DNA of 64,000 nucleotides from Epithemia pelagica (lineage: Eukaryota > Bacillariophyta > Bacillariophyceae > Surirellales > Surirellaceae): NCBI GenBank assembly GCA_946965045.2, contig OX337233.1:186001-250000 (forward strand), read 5' to 3'. Shown piece after piece: positions 51,101 to 62,108 of this stretch (positions within the stretch are counted from its first letter, which is position 1; each line of letters starts with the position of its first letter). The notes beneath the pieces are model-generated. The model ran no database searches, was not told where the DNA came from, and saw only the letters and a program-made list of their open reading frames with translations. The position numbers were made by a program, and so were the translations under genes.

Positions 51101-51970
51101 TCTAGTAGACTACAGCCAAGACATGATCGGCGGCATTCGTGGTCGTGGTTTTGTTGTTGGTACCGCTGAGTTCGGTACGAGGCTCAAATGTGGTAGTGAT
51201 CGAGGTCCAACACTGCTGTGAGACGATAGGCATGACATGATCGGCGCGGGTCGTGGTTGTGTGGGTGTTGTACGAGGCACAAACGATGTACTGGTCAATG
51301 TCCAACACTGCTGTTCGACAGTGTTGTAATCGTGCAACAAGGTTTCGGCGGAACTGGCATTGAGGGGCAAGACATAACTTTGCACACTACGATTGTTCTT
51401 GTGGATCCCCATGGACCGATACCCATGGACTGTCAACGAGCCACTACGGAGAGACTGATTGCTGGATCGACGCAAGCAAATTGCCGAATTGGAGAAAATA
51501 TCGAACACACGACGGTGTCACAAAATCCAAAGGAATCGTAAATGTCCTGTCACCCGAAACCACAAGCACCAAGAGACGGGGTACTGTCCTCTCACGCAGG
51601 CGTTCGCCATAGAAGGACCGGACCCCACAATTGAACGCATGGTCGGAACGAAGACGACCGTCCAAAACGAGTCACTGCGCCCAAGTGTTTCAGGCACGCA
51701 ACCATAATCTTCCACAGCAAGATAACTCGACTCATTCACCAGCAGAGAGGCATGGTACCATGGGCATCTATATCCAAGGCCTGCCTCCACTCCTGTTTGC
51801 GGTGTAATGCAGGATAGTGTAACTTTCGTTTTCTACTAGTACAACAGTGTTCATTATATCTCTATAGGTCGCAATGTCATAACGAACACAATCCAACTAC
51901 TGTTTGAGAGTAAAATGATAATGCTAAAGTTCCGCTATTGTTAGGACATACATGCAATACGTTGCAGATT
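48150..51970. other. Long stretch without an intact gene; diverged duplicate of 10560-11692 plus 19880-21163
   Basis: Runs collinear in pieces with the DNA on both sides of the LINE at 11693-19879. 48240-48600 matches 10700-11040, 49880-50125 matches 11380-11692, and 50138-51970 matches 19881-21163. Within it, 48770-49080 and 49085-49700 also carry relatives of 540-1340. Open frames such as 48803-49489 shift between relatives and show no domain. Confidence 0.5.
50075..50165. other. Uninterrupted counterpart of the LINE insertion site
   Basis: Two ACGACAAAAA blocks (about 50077 and 50139) flank 40-odd bases ending CCGCTACTG. In the LINE-bearing locus the corresponding blocks are at 11635 and 19883, with the LINE between. 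This locus therefore shows the arrangement without the LINE. Confidence 0.6.
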
Positions 51971-53158
51971 TCAAGTTCCATCCTTCCCTTCATCACCACG
52001 GCGTGTATTGGGCCTTGCGCGTTTATGAGCTGATGTCGAGGTGGAGAAGGGTGAAATATCAGCATGTTGGATATTCCTTCCTTCCCCAAAAAGAAACCAT
52101 CTGTTGGGCTGCTGCTCACAGAGTCGTTGAAAACACCACGTATGCTTGTCCAGTAGTGGTAATGTCGCACAGGTAGGACTGCCAAAACCACTTATCACGG
52201 CAACTTGATTGGCAACAGTCACCATACTGAAGTCATCGCGGCGATTTCCGCATGGTAGGAGATTCCACACACGGTTGCGGTTCGTATCCAATACTTCCAT
52301 ACTAACATTGCCTCGTCCTCCCGCCACAACCAGACAGGATCCCACGGCAACCACTGCACAAGAAGTTCGTGGGTTGGAGAGCACCATTTCAGAGTGAGTG
52401 TTCCAAGCGGACGAGAAGGAAATGACTGTAGACAAAGTGTCGTCTTTTCTCTCCTGCGTAAATTCCAAATACTCCACCGAGTCAAGATGGCCATTGTCGT
52501 TATGACCTCCAACGACAAAGATGCGGTGGCCAATCACCGCACTGCCACAAAGTTGTCGTGGAACAGTCATGGATGGTCCCGCAGTGACAGTGTGGTTGTT
52601 TGTATCTATAATATCCACCGACGACAAATAACGATCGTTGTAATAGCCACCCATTACAACGATGTATCGGTTGTGAACCGCAGCAGCACAACATCCATGT
52701 CGTTCCTTTGACAACCGACATGTCAATGTCGTCCAATGACTGTCCTGCGTGGTGATGGTTGTCAAAGATGATTGCAGAAAATAATTGGCATCAATTCGTT
52801 CAATACAAGCCAAAAGTCCTCGACTGTATCCTCCCATCACGTACACGCCGCCATTGCAAACAACAGCGGCATGTCCATAACATCTCTTGTTCATGGGCGG
52901 CCCTTCTCGCCAGTGCCTGTCTGGGTCTGACAGATTCAATGCAAGAATGGAGTTGACATAGCCTTGGCCTTGTTTGAATCCTCCCAACACGACGACGGTT
53001 TGCTCCTCGTTGTTATCGGTAGGATTCAGTACGACGGAAGCATGATAGTAACGCCATCCACCCTCAAGAGGAGGCCAGTCCTCGAAATTCCATTCAGGTG
53101 TCTCTTCCAAAAGTACAAGGCCCGACTGCCATGCTTGGTCTTTCAGTGTCGTTGTCAT
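51971..53158 (-). CDS. Kelch-repeat protein, intact
   Basis: 395 residues from ATG 53158 (MTTTLKDQAWQSG); the frame is open a further 107 codons upstream but without an ATG. The blades are VVVLGGFK, VYVMGGYS, YIVVMGGYY, IFVVGGHN, CLVVAGGR and VAVISGFG. The N-terminal part resembles the 21164/34735 genes (PEWNFEDWPPLEGG), the linker (FTQERKDDTLSTV) resembles the 44263/46812 copies, and the tail (NIQHADISPF, HKRARPNTRRGDEG) resembles 34735. It is a clear three-way mosaic. It is predicted to be a stand-alone six-bladed propeller. The 5' flank is a distant type B lacking CACGTG. Confidence 0.9.
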   Translation of the reverse strand: MTTTLKDQAWQSGLVLLEETPEWNFEDWPPLEGGWRYYHASVVLNPTDNNEEQTVVVLGGFKQGQGYVNSILALNLSDPDRHWREGPPMNKRCYGHAAVVCNGGVYVMGGYSRGLLACIERIDANYFLQSSLTTITTQDSHWTTLTCRLSKERHGCCAAAVHNRYIVVMGGYYNDRYLSSVDIIDTNNHTVTAGPSMTVPRQLCGSAVIGHRIFVVGGHNDNGHLDSVEYLEFTQERKDDTLSTVISFSSAWNTHSEMVLSNPRTSCAVVAVGSCLVVAGGRGNVSMEVLDTNRNRVWNLLPCGNRRDDFSMVTVANQVAVISGFGSPTCATLPLLDKHTWCFQRLCEQQPNRWFLFGEGRNIQHADISPFSTSTSAHKRARPNTRRGDEGKDGT

Positions 53159-53399
53159 GATCCCAATGTCGACAAGAAATGGCAGCACGAGAGCGGGTCT
53201 ATTTGTATAATAGAGCAACGCGTGGAAGTGGAAGCTTTGCTTTTTTGCGTGGAGACCGGCGCGCGTGGAGACAGAAAAGGTGTGCCTGTCCTGCGTACGA
53301 TGGTGAAGGGCAGTCAATCGCACATAGATTTCATGACAAGCCCCCAAAAGTATCTTTTGCTGTAAAAGATACGACGACGAGGGAGAGAGAGAGAGCGAC

Positions 53400-54191
53400 A
53401 TTTGTGATGAAGAGTCCTTCTGTATGATGAATAGGTCCACAGATTGACAATCCCTTATTTCCAAGTCATCTCGTCCCACGCCATTTATGGAGCAACACCA
53501 TTCTTCCCTTGGTCCTATACAGTCTGTTCACAACGACAACAACAACAGAGAGAATGGTCTTGTTGACTTCTTGATCCAATGATTCGAATGTGCACCGCTC
53601 ATTGGGTTGTTTTCGAGAATGTCACGTGGATTTGGTTGGACCGCAAAGGTTGGTCCTGTGGCAGACGCGTATTGCACTGGTTCAAGGGCCTCCATTCGCC
53701 AAGGTGGGTGTCAGGACCGGTGCTACATTTGCCAATGGGTGATGGTGTTGTCTCGATTGAAAACCACAAGAGTTCAAGAAGGAAAAACTAGACCGGATGA
53801 GTCGTCGCTTGGATGCACCTGGCGTCGAGAACGTACAAGAGTTTTGTGAGTCAGGCTATGTCAAATTGCCGGTGTCAAACCACTAATGACGAAAATACAC
53901 CGTTGCAACAATAGAGGCCCTGGAAATTGCAGGATGAAACTGACAGATTCGAGAGTTGCATTCTTGTGGGTCCTTTCCAAAAACATCCAGTTCCGGGATT
54001 TCTGAAACAGAGGTGGTAGTACAACGGCAAGAACATGAACAAGACAATGACAGAGTGGCCTTGTCCAATGCTTGTGTGTTCTCTGACATCAAACACCGAT
54101 CGCGAACATGGATACTGACTGTGAATCCAAGCCTGGTAGTAGCTGCAGCGGCGGCAACATTGCAGTTTGAGCGTGGCTCGATCGATTCTAG
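53400..54191. repeat. Duplicated block matching 9075-10095
   Basis: Collinear with 9075-10095, lacking a few segments, for example around 9270-9400. It ends at 54191, where the sequence switches to a match with 793 onward. Confidence 0.75.
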
Positions 54192-54804
54192 GACCAAGTG
54201 GAACAATTCTGGTCGAGACAAGTCTAGAGTCCTTTGAGTATTCGTTTCCAAGAAGAGGAAGAAACTTGACAAAACAGGAAAATCCAGTTGCTGCCGGCCT
54301 TGAAGCGTAAGCGCAGAATGCCCGTAACAGTGATGAAGGTGATGTTTGTTGTTGTTGTTGGAATATCCAACAATACAATGAATGCTCCACAGTCTGTCTG
54401 GTTGTTGGTTCCTTTCGCATACCGCGTCGACGAGAAGCAACGACACTGCCCACATGCTGAGGACGGAGACATGGGTAGCTTGCGAATCCTCTGGGAAGGT
54501 AGTTCGTCGACCGAGCTGTTGTTGACTGTTGACACTTGGCAACCTCGTTCGGCGTCTTTTACGAAAAGCACCGGCAGGTTGAGACGGACAAGCATTAAAA
54601 GTCGAAAGTCATCTGGAATTCATAATGCGGCGGTACGATTGCTGTAAAGCTGCGCAATGCATGTTCTGATGATGGTGGGTTGTAAGATATGGCCGTCCAC
54701 GTTCCACATCGTCCATTGTCGTCGACCCGTTGTTCGCCACGCAACAGTCCTAGCGTTTCTAATATCTTTTACTGTCCTAAAGATAGGCTTTTTTCCATTA
54801 TTAG

Positions 54805-54903
54805 TTCCCAGCGGGAGTGAGTCATGAGGATTAGTGAATGAGTCGTTTGAACAGCAAAAGCACGGCCCACATGCGACCCGACTGTTCATCCCCGCTGGGG
54901 GAA
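54805..54903. repeat. Complete 99-bp short element with CCCAGCGGG inverted ends
   Basis: Begins TTCCCAGCGGGAGTGAGTCA and ends ATCCCCGCTGGGGGAA; the ends are imperfect inverted repeats. The same sequence in the first copy (from 1433 to 4592) is split by the 3.06-kb transposon. Partial relatives lie at 32929-33015 and 62600-62678. It could be a tiny MITE; a conserved functional motif is an alternative. Confidence 0.5.
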
Positions 54904-56128
54904 ATCCATAATAGATGGACGAAGCGAGATGACGGCGATGAGGAGGACGGCGACGACGACTTGACCTCTCATCGAGCAATTTCACCAACATGTCTCTTCC
55001 GGAGACGATGATAGATAACGAAAACCATGAAGTCGCCTCCTTCAATCCGTGACAATTGAATTGCGGGGCCCAGGATGAGCATGAGAGTTTGCATGAACCG
55101 GCAAGTTCGAATGCGAATCTCTCCGATCTACTGTGAGCAAAGATCCGCAAAAAGATGCGACAACTCTCGATGGGGAGTCATTCTTGTCATCAATGACCCA
55201 CCATGGTGGCTGCTCCGTGCCGTTGCCGTTCTGAATTCTGGAGCCGTGGCACTGGCAATGGGCAACTCAATTTGGGCTCGTAACCTGGCAAACCGTGTGG
55301 ATCTTTGTCCTTGGCTCGTCCTCTGTTGAATCGTCTTGAAACAACTCTGGAGGGGAGTTTGGTTTTGCAGACGATTCATCGACTGTTCGGAATGGCACTT
55401 GGACGGCTGGACAACCAAGGTTTGTCCTCCCGTTGGTACCAGTGCAAGGGATCTCGGTGGAACATCGTACCATGGCACCATCTCCGATTTCCATTATTGC
55501 TGGCATGTGAAATAGACAAGTAATATACAACAACCTTGACCAAGACCAAATGCCTGGTGGCTATCGGGTTCGATTGCGCAAGTTCAAGGAGGTCCCTATT
55601 GGCACTTGGCTGTCATTGCCAATGTCTATAACGATGGACGGTATCTGCTCGATTGGAAACCAGAATTCAACGAACATGAAGTGGAGAGGGTGAGTCGTTT
55701 TGATCCCCCTTCTGTGATTGGCGAAACTATTCGGTACGAGTGATGGATGAAGCAATCACATGGGTGTATAAAGATTGTCCTGTACGGTTGACTTAGTCCG
55801 ACACATGGCAAATGGCGATGCCTCTTTTACAGTCGAGGCAAATGGTTGTATACGACAGAGTTTGAGGACGGTGAGATTTGGGACAAGATTGAATTTGGTG
55901 ATATTCAGCACGCTGTCAGAGAAAAGAACGAGGCGCGTCCTCTACAGTCATAGTGATTGTAGTTTGTTACTGTTGGATTCCAGCCAAAAAAAGCGAATTC
56001 TGCAAAACCATCTCTTGAATCTGATCGGTAGAGGCTGGCAAAGCAATTCACACAGCGATAAAAACGGTCAACAAAAAGCAACGCTGTATTACATGAGTGA
56101 TTATTCTATAGTTTCGCCATTGTAGGGA

Positions 56129-56522
56129 ATACATGCAACATGTTGTACATTTCAGGCTTATCCTTCCCTTGTTCATTGCGATGCGTATTGGTCGTGCTTC
56201 ATTTAGATTTTTTGACGTTGACGTGGTACTGCTCACACAGTCGTCGAAAACACAACGAATTCTTTTCTATAAGTGGTACTGTCGCGCAGGTAGGATTCTT
56301 GTACCCACCAATGGCGGTAATTTGATCCGCAAGAGTCACTAGAATGCAGCGTTCAAGACGATTTCCAAAGGGTGGGAGATTCCACACGCGGGTGCGGTGC
56401 GTATCCAAGGTTTCCACAGTTGAATTGCGTCGTCGTCCCGCCACGACCAGCCAGGATCCCACAACAATCATAGCACAAGAACATCGTGGATAGGAAAGAA
56501 CCAAATCAGAATAAGTGATCCA
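56129..56522 (-). pseudogene. Kelch C-terminal fragment (second copy)
   Basis: Twin of 5820-6213 with the same truncation point and the same stop (here 56199-56201). Readable parts are SWLVVAG, THRTRVWNLPP, ITAIGG and FRRLCEQ. Blades 1-4 are absent, so it cannot make a propeller. Confidence 0.85.
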
Positions 56523-56780
56523 TGGATGATGACTCTGTGTCCTGCAAAGTGCCATGATGCCACCACAAAGTCCCAGATTCTTGTCTCACGACCGCACGAC
56601 CACGGCAGTGGCTCTTCCACATGTAGAGACAAAAATGTGGTCTTCCTTCCCCGCCTTTGACAACAAACCAGCACATTCTATCTTGCAACATAATCTTTCA
56701 ACTTTTGAGTAAACCACTTACTAGGTTCTAGGATTACAATCGAACATAGAAAACAAGTCAGTGACTTGAGAACAAAACGT

Positions 56781-57993
56781 CTAGTAGGCTTCATCCATCC
56801 CTTCATCACCACGGTGAGTATTGGACCTTGCGCGTTTAAGGGTTGATGTCGATGTAAAGAAGGGTGAGATATCTTCATCTCGGATACCGGCATTTTCAAG
56901 AGAATGATACCATCCGTTCGATTGGTGCTCACATAGTCGACGAAAGCACCATGTATTCTTGTCGATTAGTGGCAATGTCGCACAGGAAGTAGTGCGCCAT
57001 CCACCAATCACGGCAACTTGATTGGCAACAGTCACCATACTGCAGCCCCAACGATCTTCTTGCAGTCCAGGGAGATTCCACACGCGCTTGTAGTGCGTAT
57101 CCAAGACTTCCACGGTTCGACTGGGTCGTCCCACTACCACCAGACACGATCCCACGGCAACCACTGCACAAGGGCTTCGTGCATTGGAAAGCCTCAACTC
57201 TAAATGAGTGGTCCAGGTGGGTGAGAAAGAAATCAACGTCGAGTCAGTTTCCTTTTCTGTCTCATCACTGTCACAGGGTGTTGTGTCGTCCAAATACTCC
57301 ACCGAGTCAAGATTGCCGTACCCGTTTCGGCCTCCAACGACAAAGATGCGGTGACCAACGACTGCGCTGCCAAAAAATGATCGAGGAATATTCATGCTTG
57401 GTCCCGCAGTGACGGTGTGGTTCCTGGTATCAATAACATCCACCGACGACAAATAGCGAACGTTGAAGCCACCTATTACAACAATATATCGGTTGTGCAC
57501 CGCAACCGCACAACATCCTCTTCGTTGCGTTGATAAGCGACATGTCAATGTCGTCCATTGGATCTCGTGTGTGCTGCTGGTTGTTAAAGATAATTGAAGT
57601 ATATCCTTGGCATCGATTCGTTCCATGCAATCCAAAGATCCTATATTGAATCCTCCAATCACGTAGATGCCGCCATTGCACACAACAGCGGCATGTCCTT
57701 CACGACTCTTGTTCATGGGCGGACCCTCTCGCCATTGCATGTCTGGGTCTGCCAGATTTAATAACAGAACGGAATCGAGACTGCCTGGATCTGCTTGATA
57801 TCCGCCCAACACGACGACCGTTTGTCTCTTGCTGTTGCTATCTTTGTCAGTATCGGGATGATTTAGTACGACGGATGTTTGATACTCTCGCGCTCCTCCC
57901 ACAAGAGGCGGCCAGTTTTTCATCCCATTCAGGTGTCTCGTCCAAAAGGACAAGGCCCGACTGCCATGCTTGTTCTTTTAATGTCACGGACAT
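56781..57993 (-). pseudogene. Kelch-repeat gene with early frameshift
   Basis: The start is ATG 57993 (MSVTLKEQAWQSG). Around codon 25 two bases are missing (GGCCAGTTTTTCATCCC at 57911 against GGCCAGTCATTTTGATTCC at 7617), so the start frame leads into unrelated residues. From NWPPLVGGAREY onward the second frame is open through all six blades (VVVLGGYQ, IYVIGGFN, YIVVIGGFN, IFVVGGRN, a degenerate CLVVVGRP, VAVIGGWR) to the stop at 56781. It retains the Trp codon that is a stop in the 6472-7698 copy. A downstream ATG (MKNWPPLVGG) could in principle rescue most of the protein. Confidence 0.8.
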
Positions 57994-57999
57994 GGTTCT

Positions 58000-58142
58000 T
58001 AACGTTTTGACCGCAGAATTTATGTGGAGTGCGTTTGCGGCTGTTGCGAGAGAGAATATAATAGAAGCATCAGGATTCTTAGAATACACGTGGAAGCTCT
58101 GGAGCCCAAATAGCGTCTGTCGTACGTACGATATCGCACATT
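58000..58142 (-). promoter_or_regulatory. Type-B Kelch 5' flank, shortened
   Basis: CACGTG at 58087-58092 (94 bases before the ATG) and CGTACGTACG at 58121-58130. The flank stops at GCACAT, where about 100 bases present in the 7705 copy are missing. Confidence 0.45.
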
Positions 58143-58600
58143 GAACAAACGATGGACAACATCCGAAAGAACAAGGCGTCAAAGCATCCTCATGTCTTTC
58201 GTTGACTAGCATAAGGAATTTGGGCAAAAGACATTGTTCCATCCGAAAGCCATGTTACATGTTACATCAAAACGACCGACAGCCTTTTATAGAGCCAAAC
58301 CAGATGAGGACCCCACTGTCACGACAACAAAAAAAGAAACCAGCCTTCGGAATGAACAAGGCCAATTGTGGACGGGTGCATCTGCGGATGGGTCAGGAAT
58401 GTACAGGATTGGAACAAGCCTCGAGTGTGGTCAACAGTCACTCAGCTGTGGTAGAACAACGAGTGGTACAACAACCACCACCAGTCAAGCTTTTCCCTGG
58501 CTTCATCAAGCAACCATGATGACTAGCATGATGACGACGACTGCAGCCCTGCCTCAAGACAATAGCAGCAGGACCTTGAAGAGACAATGACAAAGTCTCA

Positions 58601-60148
58601 ACGTCCCACATTGTGGCACGATTGAATGCCACTCAAGACCTTGCGACAGTTGGGAATTGGGATGCTACGCCGCTTGGCCAATATCTCACATTGCGTAGTC
58701 GAATTGGTCAGGTTCCACCGCGCGGTTTGGTGTTCTGACGGACAATCATCACTTGACCTTTGAGTTTGCCGTGTTCCAGGTAAAACGTCTCGCTGACCTG
58801 ACGTCCGATTTGGCCGTGGTGCACATGTCCGATTCTTGGTGGGTGTTGAATTCCACATACTGGTTGTTCAGGCAGTCTCACACCACAAGGTTTCCCAGAC
58901 TTTTACTTACCCACAACCCTTTTTGCCATTGACGTCCGAACCATCGAGCCCTGTTCCGACCACATTCTCCTCAAGGCAAGAAAACAATCAACCGTTGCCA
59001 CAGCAAACGCTCACCGTCATGGATACTTGGTTCGATCAGGTATAGCTCCGGGCATGTACACGAATTTCGCCATTCCGACTGCGACGAGCAAAACCATTCG
59101 ACCACAACCGCCTCGGGCGACTCGTGTTCCAACACCAACAACCATTCATACGGTGTGGGTGGCAAGGCTTCCATAATGGCCAAGACATGATCGGCGGCAT
59201 TCGTTGTCGTGGTTGTGTTGTTGGTGCTGCTGCTGAGTTCGGTACGAGGCACAAAGGATGTAGTGATCAAGGTCCAACACTGCTGTTCGACAGCGTTGTT
59301 GTCGTGCAACAAGGTTTCGGTGGAACTGGCATTGAGGGGCAAGACATCGCGATGGGGAGCGGCATGTTTCCAGGCATGAGCAATTGAACGAGCAATGCTG
59401 CGACAGAAAGTAGTGGTGGGGGGAGGTGTCCTGTCTGTCTCGTCGCAACGTCGAGACTCGATTCCTTGTTGTCGTTCTGGTCCATTGCGACAATTGGGAC
59501 GACCCTCGATCTGATTTGGTGGGTTCCTCTTGGACTCGTCATCTTCATTGGGCCATTCCGGCTTGACATCACATGACAAGTGCAGCAACGTATTGCGATT
59601 CACATGCAACAGCAACTAGAAGAAGGCATTGCGATTGGAGCGGTGACTCCTCCGAAAGGGACAACCTGCTCTTGACCAAAATGTCGGAATTGGATATGAG
59701 ATGGTCCTCCCTCCTTACTTCCATCCAAAGTCGACCCATTGTCATCTTTCGAGGAAGAACCATTCGAAGCGGACAACATCAGGTCCAACAAGGTTTCGCC
59801 TTGGTGTGCTTCTGTTCCTGCTCCTCTCATTGGTTGTTCCACAGCTACCATTCCATGGACCACGCTGTGTTATGTAGAGTGCCATGATGCCACCAAGAAG
59901 TACCCGATTCTAGTCTCACGACTACACAGCCACGGTGGTGGCACTGTCCCACAACTGACAGGAAACAGGTAATGGCCGAAGCGCAGTACCACTTTTAGAG
60001 ATATAAAAGTGGGATCGATCCTTCCATAACAAACAAGCACCTTCTTTCTTGCAACATGTTCTTTCTACTTTTGAGTAAACACTTAATACTAGGTTCTAGT
60101 ATTGCAATCGAATGTAGAAAACAAGTCAACCACCAGAGAAATAAACGG
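58601..60148. other. No intact gene; unique and repeated pieces
   Basis: 58601-58800 is unique in the window. 58810-59043 is a diverged relative of 8480-8710. 59055-59400 repeats 42960-43300. 59640-59850 carries the PPKGTTCS and SNKVSPWC traces related to 43790-43930. 59880-60148 is the common Kelch 3' flank. The 214-codon minus-strand frame (58971-59615) crosses several of these pieces and is not accepted. Confidence 0.45.
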
Positions 60149-61348
60149 CTAGGCTTCATCCGCCCCTTCATCACCACTTTGAGTATTCGACCTTGCGCAT
60201 TGACGTGCTGATGCCAATGTCAAGATATCAGCATCTCGGATACCTATACCTTCAAGAGAATGATACCATCCGTTCGATTGTTGCTCACAGAGTCGACGAA
60301 AACACCACGTATTCTTGTCCAGTAGTGGTAATGTTGCACAGGTAGGATTGCGCCATCCACCAATCACGGCAATTTGATTGGCAGCGGTCCCCATAGTACA
60401 ACCATTGTGGTAGTTAGTGAATGGTCGGAGATTCCACACACGGTTGCGGCGCGTATCCAACACTTCCACAGATGATTCGAATCCTCCCGTCACAACCAGA
60501 CAGGATCCCATCGCAACCATTGCACAAGATCTTCGTGCATTGGAAAGCCTCAACTCCGAATGATTGGTCCAGGTGGGTGAGAAAGAAATGAACGTCAAGC
60601 CAGTTTCCTTTTTTGTCTCAACACTGTCACAGGGTGTTGTGTCGTCCAAATACTCCACCGAGTCAAGATTGCCATGCTCATTACGGCCTCCAACGACAAA
60701 GATACGGTGCCCAATGACCGCACTGGAACAGCATGCTCGTGGAAGATTCATGGATGGTCCAGCAGCGACAATGTGATTGTTGGTATCAATAATATCCACT
60801 GACGACAAATAGCAATCGTTGTAATAGCCACCCATTACAACGATGTATCGGTTGTGAACCGCAACAGCACAACATCCTGATCGTCTCGTTGATAAGCGAC
60901 ATGTCAATGTTGTCCAATGGCTCTTCTTCGAGCTGCTTGATGTCGAAGATGGTTGGAGCAAATCGGTGGCATTAATTTGTTCGATACAATCCAAACTTGA
61001 ATATCTATTAGTGTATCCTCCCATCACGTAGACCCCTCTATTGCACACAACAGCAGCATGTTTATAACGACTCTTGTTCATGGATGGCCCTTCTCGCCAG
61101 TTCTTGTCCGGCGTTGCTAAATTGAGTACAAGAACTGAATCGAGCTCGCCTTGACCTGCTCGGTATCCACCCAACACGACGACGGTTTGTCTGTTGTTGT
61201 CCGCACCGAGATGATTTAGCACGACCGATGTATGATACTCTCGCAATCCACCCTCAAGCGGAGGCAAGTCCTCGAAATTCCACTCGGGTGTCTTGTCGGA
61301 AAGGACAAGGCCTGACAGCCATGCTCGTTCTTTCAGTGTTGTGGTCAT
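60149..61348 (-). CDS. Kelch-repeat protein, intact
   Basis: 399 residues from ATG 61348 (MTTTLKERAWLSG). The frame is also open upstream to a genuine ATG at 61543 (MGDLLHCVATV), which would add 65 residues encoded by the conserved type-A flank. The shorter form matches the family. The blades are VVVLGGYR, VYVMGGYT, YIVVMGGYY, IFVVGGRN, CLVVTGGF and IAVIGGWR. The tail is GWYHSLEGIGIRDADIL followed by a short basic end. It is predicted to be a stand-alone six-bladed propeller with no other domain. Confidence 0.9.
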   Translation of the reverse strand: MTTTLKERAWLSGLVLSDKTPEWNFEDLPPLEGGLREYHTSVVLNHLGADNNRQTVVVLGGYRAGQGELDSVLVLNLATPDKNWREGPSMNKSRYKHAAVVCNRGVYVMGGYTNRYSSLDCIEQINATDLLQPSSTSSSSKKSHWTTLTCRLSTRRSGCCAVAVHNRYIVVMGGYYNDCYLSSVDIIDTNNHIVAAGPSMNLPRACCSSAVIGHRIFVVGGRNEHGNLDSVEYLDDTTPCDSVETKKETGLTFISFSPTWTNHSELRLSNARRSCAMVAMGSCLVVTGGFESSVEVLDTRRNRVWNLRPFTNYHNGCTMGTAANQIAVIGGWRNPTCATLPLLDKNTWCFRRLCEQQSNGWYHSLEGIGIRDADILTLASARQCARSNTQSGDEGADEA

Positions 61349-61364
61349 GGTTGCAAACGTTTCG

Positions 61365-61470
61365 ACTACAGAATTTATGATGATCGAGACACTGTCTTGT
61401 AAGAGGCAGGTAGGTTTGCTCTGCTGTTGTGATTGTGATGGGTGCGGACTGGAAGCACGACTGACTTGAC
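61365..61470 (-). promoter_or_regulatory. Type-A Kelch 5' flank
   Basis: Contains GATCGAGACACTGTCTTGTA, GGTTTGCTCTGCTG and GGTGCGGACTGGAAGCACGA. In this copy the flank is open in frame with the Kelch gene and has an upstream ATG. Confidence 0.5.
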
Positions 61471-62108
61471 GAAATGGATGGACAGGAGCTTTCGGCACGA
61501 GACAAATCGTGACCGTAGCCACGCAATGAAGAAGATCACCCATTCCTGTTCTGAGTACCGTGGAAGTGTTGGAATGCGTCGTCCGAGTAGTTCACAGTGC
61601 ATCGTGGTGCCTCTCGCAAAGAATCCCAGCAATACGTCTCTCGTTTCCGTCATTGTCGGAGCTTTGCCAAACGCCCTTGGGAACTAGCATATTACAACAG
61701 TAGGGCATGTGCGTGCTCCTCCATCATCCTTTCGACTTGCAGAACCCAATGGCTGGATGGACAGTGCCTGCACCAAGGTTTGTTTCCAATCTCCTCTAGT
61801 AGTAGAACTGCAATTTGTTGGCGGGTGCCAACAAGAAGAGGTGGCCACCATGTGGCTTTGCGGACCAAGTGGAACGTTTCTGTAGTATTCTTTTCCAAGA
61901 ACAAGAAGAAACATGACGAAAAAGGGACAATCCAGTTGCTGCAGGCCTTGAAGCGTAAGCGGAGAATGCCCCGTAACAGTGATGAAGGTGATGTTTTGTT
62001 GTTGTTTGTTGAATGCTCCTCAGTCTGTCTGGTTGTTGGTTCCTTACGCATACCGAGTCGATGAGAAGTAACGACATTGCCCACAGGCCGTGGATCTTAT
62101 CGACACGT
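61471..62108. other. No gene; relative of 500-1080
   Basis: 61560-62090 resembles 500-1080 with indels (shared TTGGGAACTAGCATAT, AAGAAGAGGTGGCCACC and CTCAGTCTGTCTGG-like pieces). No open frame has recognisable content. Confidence 0.5.

Larger units (their letters stand above)
54192..58600. repeat. Segmental duplication of 793-8400 without the transposon
   Basis: Nearly identical to 793-8400 apart from (a) absence of the 1496-4551 transposon, (b) loss of about 100 bases around 58143 relative to 7847-7940, (c) small indels such as the one near 1325 and 54728, and (d) scattered substitutions. It carries a truncated Kelch relic and a broken Kelch gene in the same order as the first copy. Its plus-strand traces around 54990-55330 mirror 4680-5020. 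Confidence 0.85.

Noticed and set aside
54620-55150. 176-codon minus-strand frame spanning the empty transposon site
   Set aside because: The frame exists only because the transposon is absent here. It is antisense to worn plus-strand traces and has no recognisable feature.
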